Shown here: positions 11,255 to 11,518 of the stretch, piece after piece
How the letters are laid out: the number at the start of each line of letters is the position of its first letter
Position numbering within the stretch: the stretch's first letter is position 1
DNA from: Candidatus Pacearchaeota archaeon
Lineage (GTDB): Archaea; Nanoarchaeota; Nanoarchaeia; Pacearchaeales; GW2011-AR1
Length of the DNA stretch: 11,518 nucleotides
Direction: 5' to 3'
Assembly (NCBI GenBank): GCA_002690445.1
Contig: NZER01000433.1
Location: 1 to 11,518 of the forward strand
Position numbers and translations under genes: made by a program
Notes under the pieces: model-generated
Databases searched by the model: none
The model's input: the letters and a program-made list of their open reading frames with translations, nothing else
Told to the model about the DNA's origin: nothing

Positions 11255-11369
11255 CTTCCACCTCCTGTAAAGCTATATGTGCATCTTCAAGTAGGCAATT
11301 AACATCTTCCTGAGTTAAATCATCAGGGGTTTCTATTGCCGCCATTAGTCTTGCAATTAGTTCACTCAT
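11247..11369 (-). CDS. 40-aa acidic helical protein, unknown
   Basis: The ATG at 11369 has GGGAG at 7 nt. The product begins MSELIARLMAAIETPDDLTQ and continues with a second helix (EDVNCLLEDAHIALQEVEDE). It would be a two-helix hairpin, acidic and soluble. No family is recognised. It overlaps both neighbours through ATGAGTGA. Confidence 0.68.
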   Translation of the reverse strand: MSELIARLMAAIETPDDLTQEDVNCLLEDAHIALQEVEDE

Positions 11370-11487
11370 TGTCCATCTCCCAATTTAGTATCCCATTTTC
11401 CATAAGTTCATTCAGATAGTTGTATACTTCCGCATCATCAACATCATCATGGTCAAACTCTAAATATATAGCTACTGTTTTAGCCAT
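11362..11487 (-). CDS. 41-aa acidic protein, unknown
   Basis: The ATG at 11487 has AAGGAG at 9 nt. The product has a strand (KTVAIYLEF) followed by an acidic loop and a helix (AEVYNYLNELMENG), then a strand-like end (ILNWEMDNE). It may be a small alpha/beta protein. It directly follows a TAG and overlaps the next gene by ATGAGTGA. Function unknown. Confidence 0.68.
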   Translation of the reverse strand: MAKTVAIYLEFDHDDVDDAEVYNYLNELMENGILNWEMDNE

Positions 11488-11518
11488 CTAACTTAACTCC
11501 TTAGTAAATACTTGCATC
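11488..11518 (-). CDS. Possible 3' end of another gene, cut by the window edge
   Basis: The frame that ends in TAG (11490-11488), touching the ATG of the 41-aa gene, is open to the window edge and would end ...MQVFTKELS. Its codons contain the AAGGAG site of the next gene, as in other junctions here. With fewer than 10 codons visible, this is only suggested. Confidence 0.35.
   Translation of the reverse strand, partial: MQVFTKELS

Overview
The window looks like part of a tailed double-stranded DNA phage genome, probably of a bacterial (likely Gram-negative) host. The reasons are an rIIA/rIIB pair, an SSB, a tRNA gene, many very short genes with strong GGAG/AGGAGG ribosome binding sites, and overlapping stop/start codons throughout. 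Every gene I accept lies on the minus strand, so transcription runs from position 11518 towards 1. I see no integrase, transposon, CRISPR array or structural phage gene. The host cannot be named from the sequence alone.

Layout in transcription order. (1) 11518-10234: very small soluble genes (33-105 aa), several with Cys-pair zinc-ribbon motifs. Consecutive genes overlap by 8 nt through ATGAGTRA-type junctions. (2) 10288-8988: a run of tiny envelope proteins, with four single-helix membrane proteins (90, 47, 34 and 37 aa), a 61-aa lipoprotein and a 69-aa signal/lipobox protein, plus one soluble 80-aa protein. (3) From a sigma70-like promoter at 9007-9035: a metabolic block with a zinc-ribbon/mannose-6-phosphate isomerase cupin, a 78-aa unknown, tRNA-Glu(CUC), a eukaryotic-type phosphomannomutase and an HxGH nucleotidyltransferase, then three small unknown genes. 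(4) From a promoter at 6117-6144: a zinc-ribbon protein and two further small genes. (5) From a promoter at 5205-5233: a 68-aa basic protein and SSB, ended by a good intrinsic terminator at 4492-4527, followed by two small charged genes. (6) From a promoter at 4070-4097: rIIA, rIIB, a sugar-nucleotide epimerase/dehydratase, and the first 22 codons of a probable membrane protein cut by the window edge.

The main biological theme is sugar activation. The isomerase, phosphomannomutase, nucleotidyltransferase and NAD-dependent epimerase could together make an activated mannose-derived sugar, but the usual ManC-type GDP-mannose pyrophosphorylase domain is absent. The product and its destination (DNA, virion or host surface) cannot be read from this window. 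A second theme is tight packing: several ribosome binding sites are written inside the C-terminal codons of the preceding gene, and one 9-base leader motif (AGGTTATTA) recurs just upstream of four start codons.
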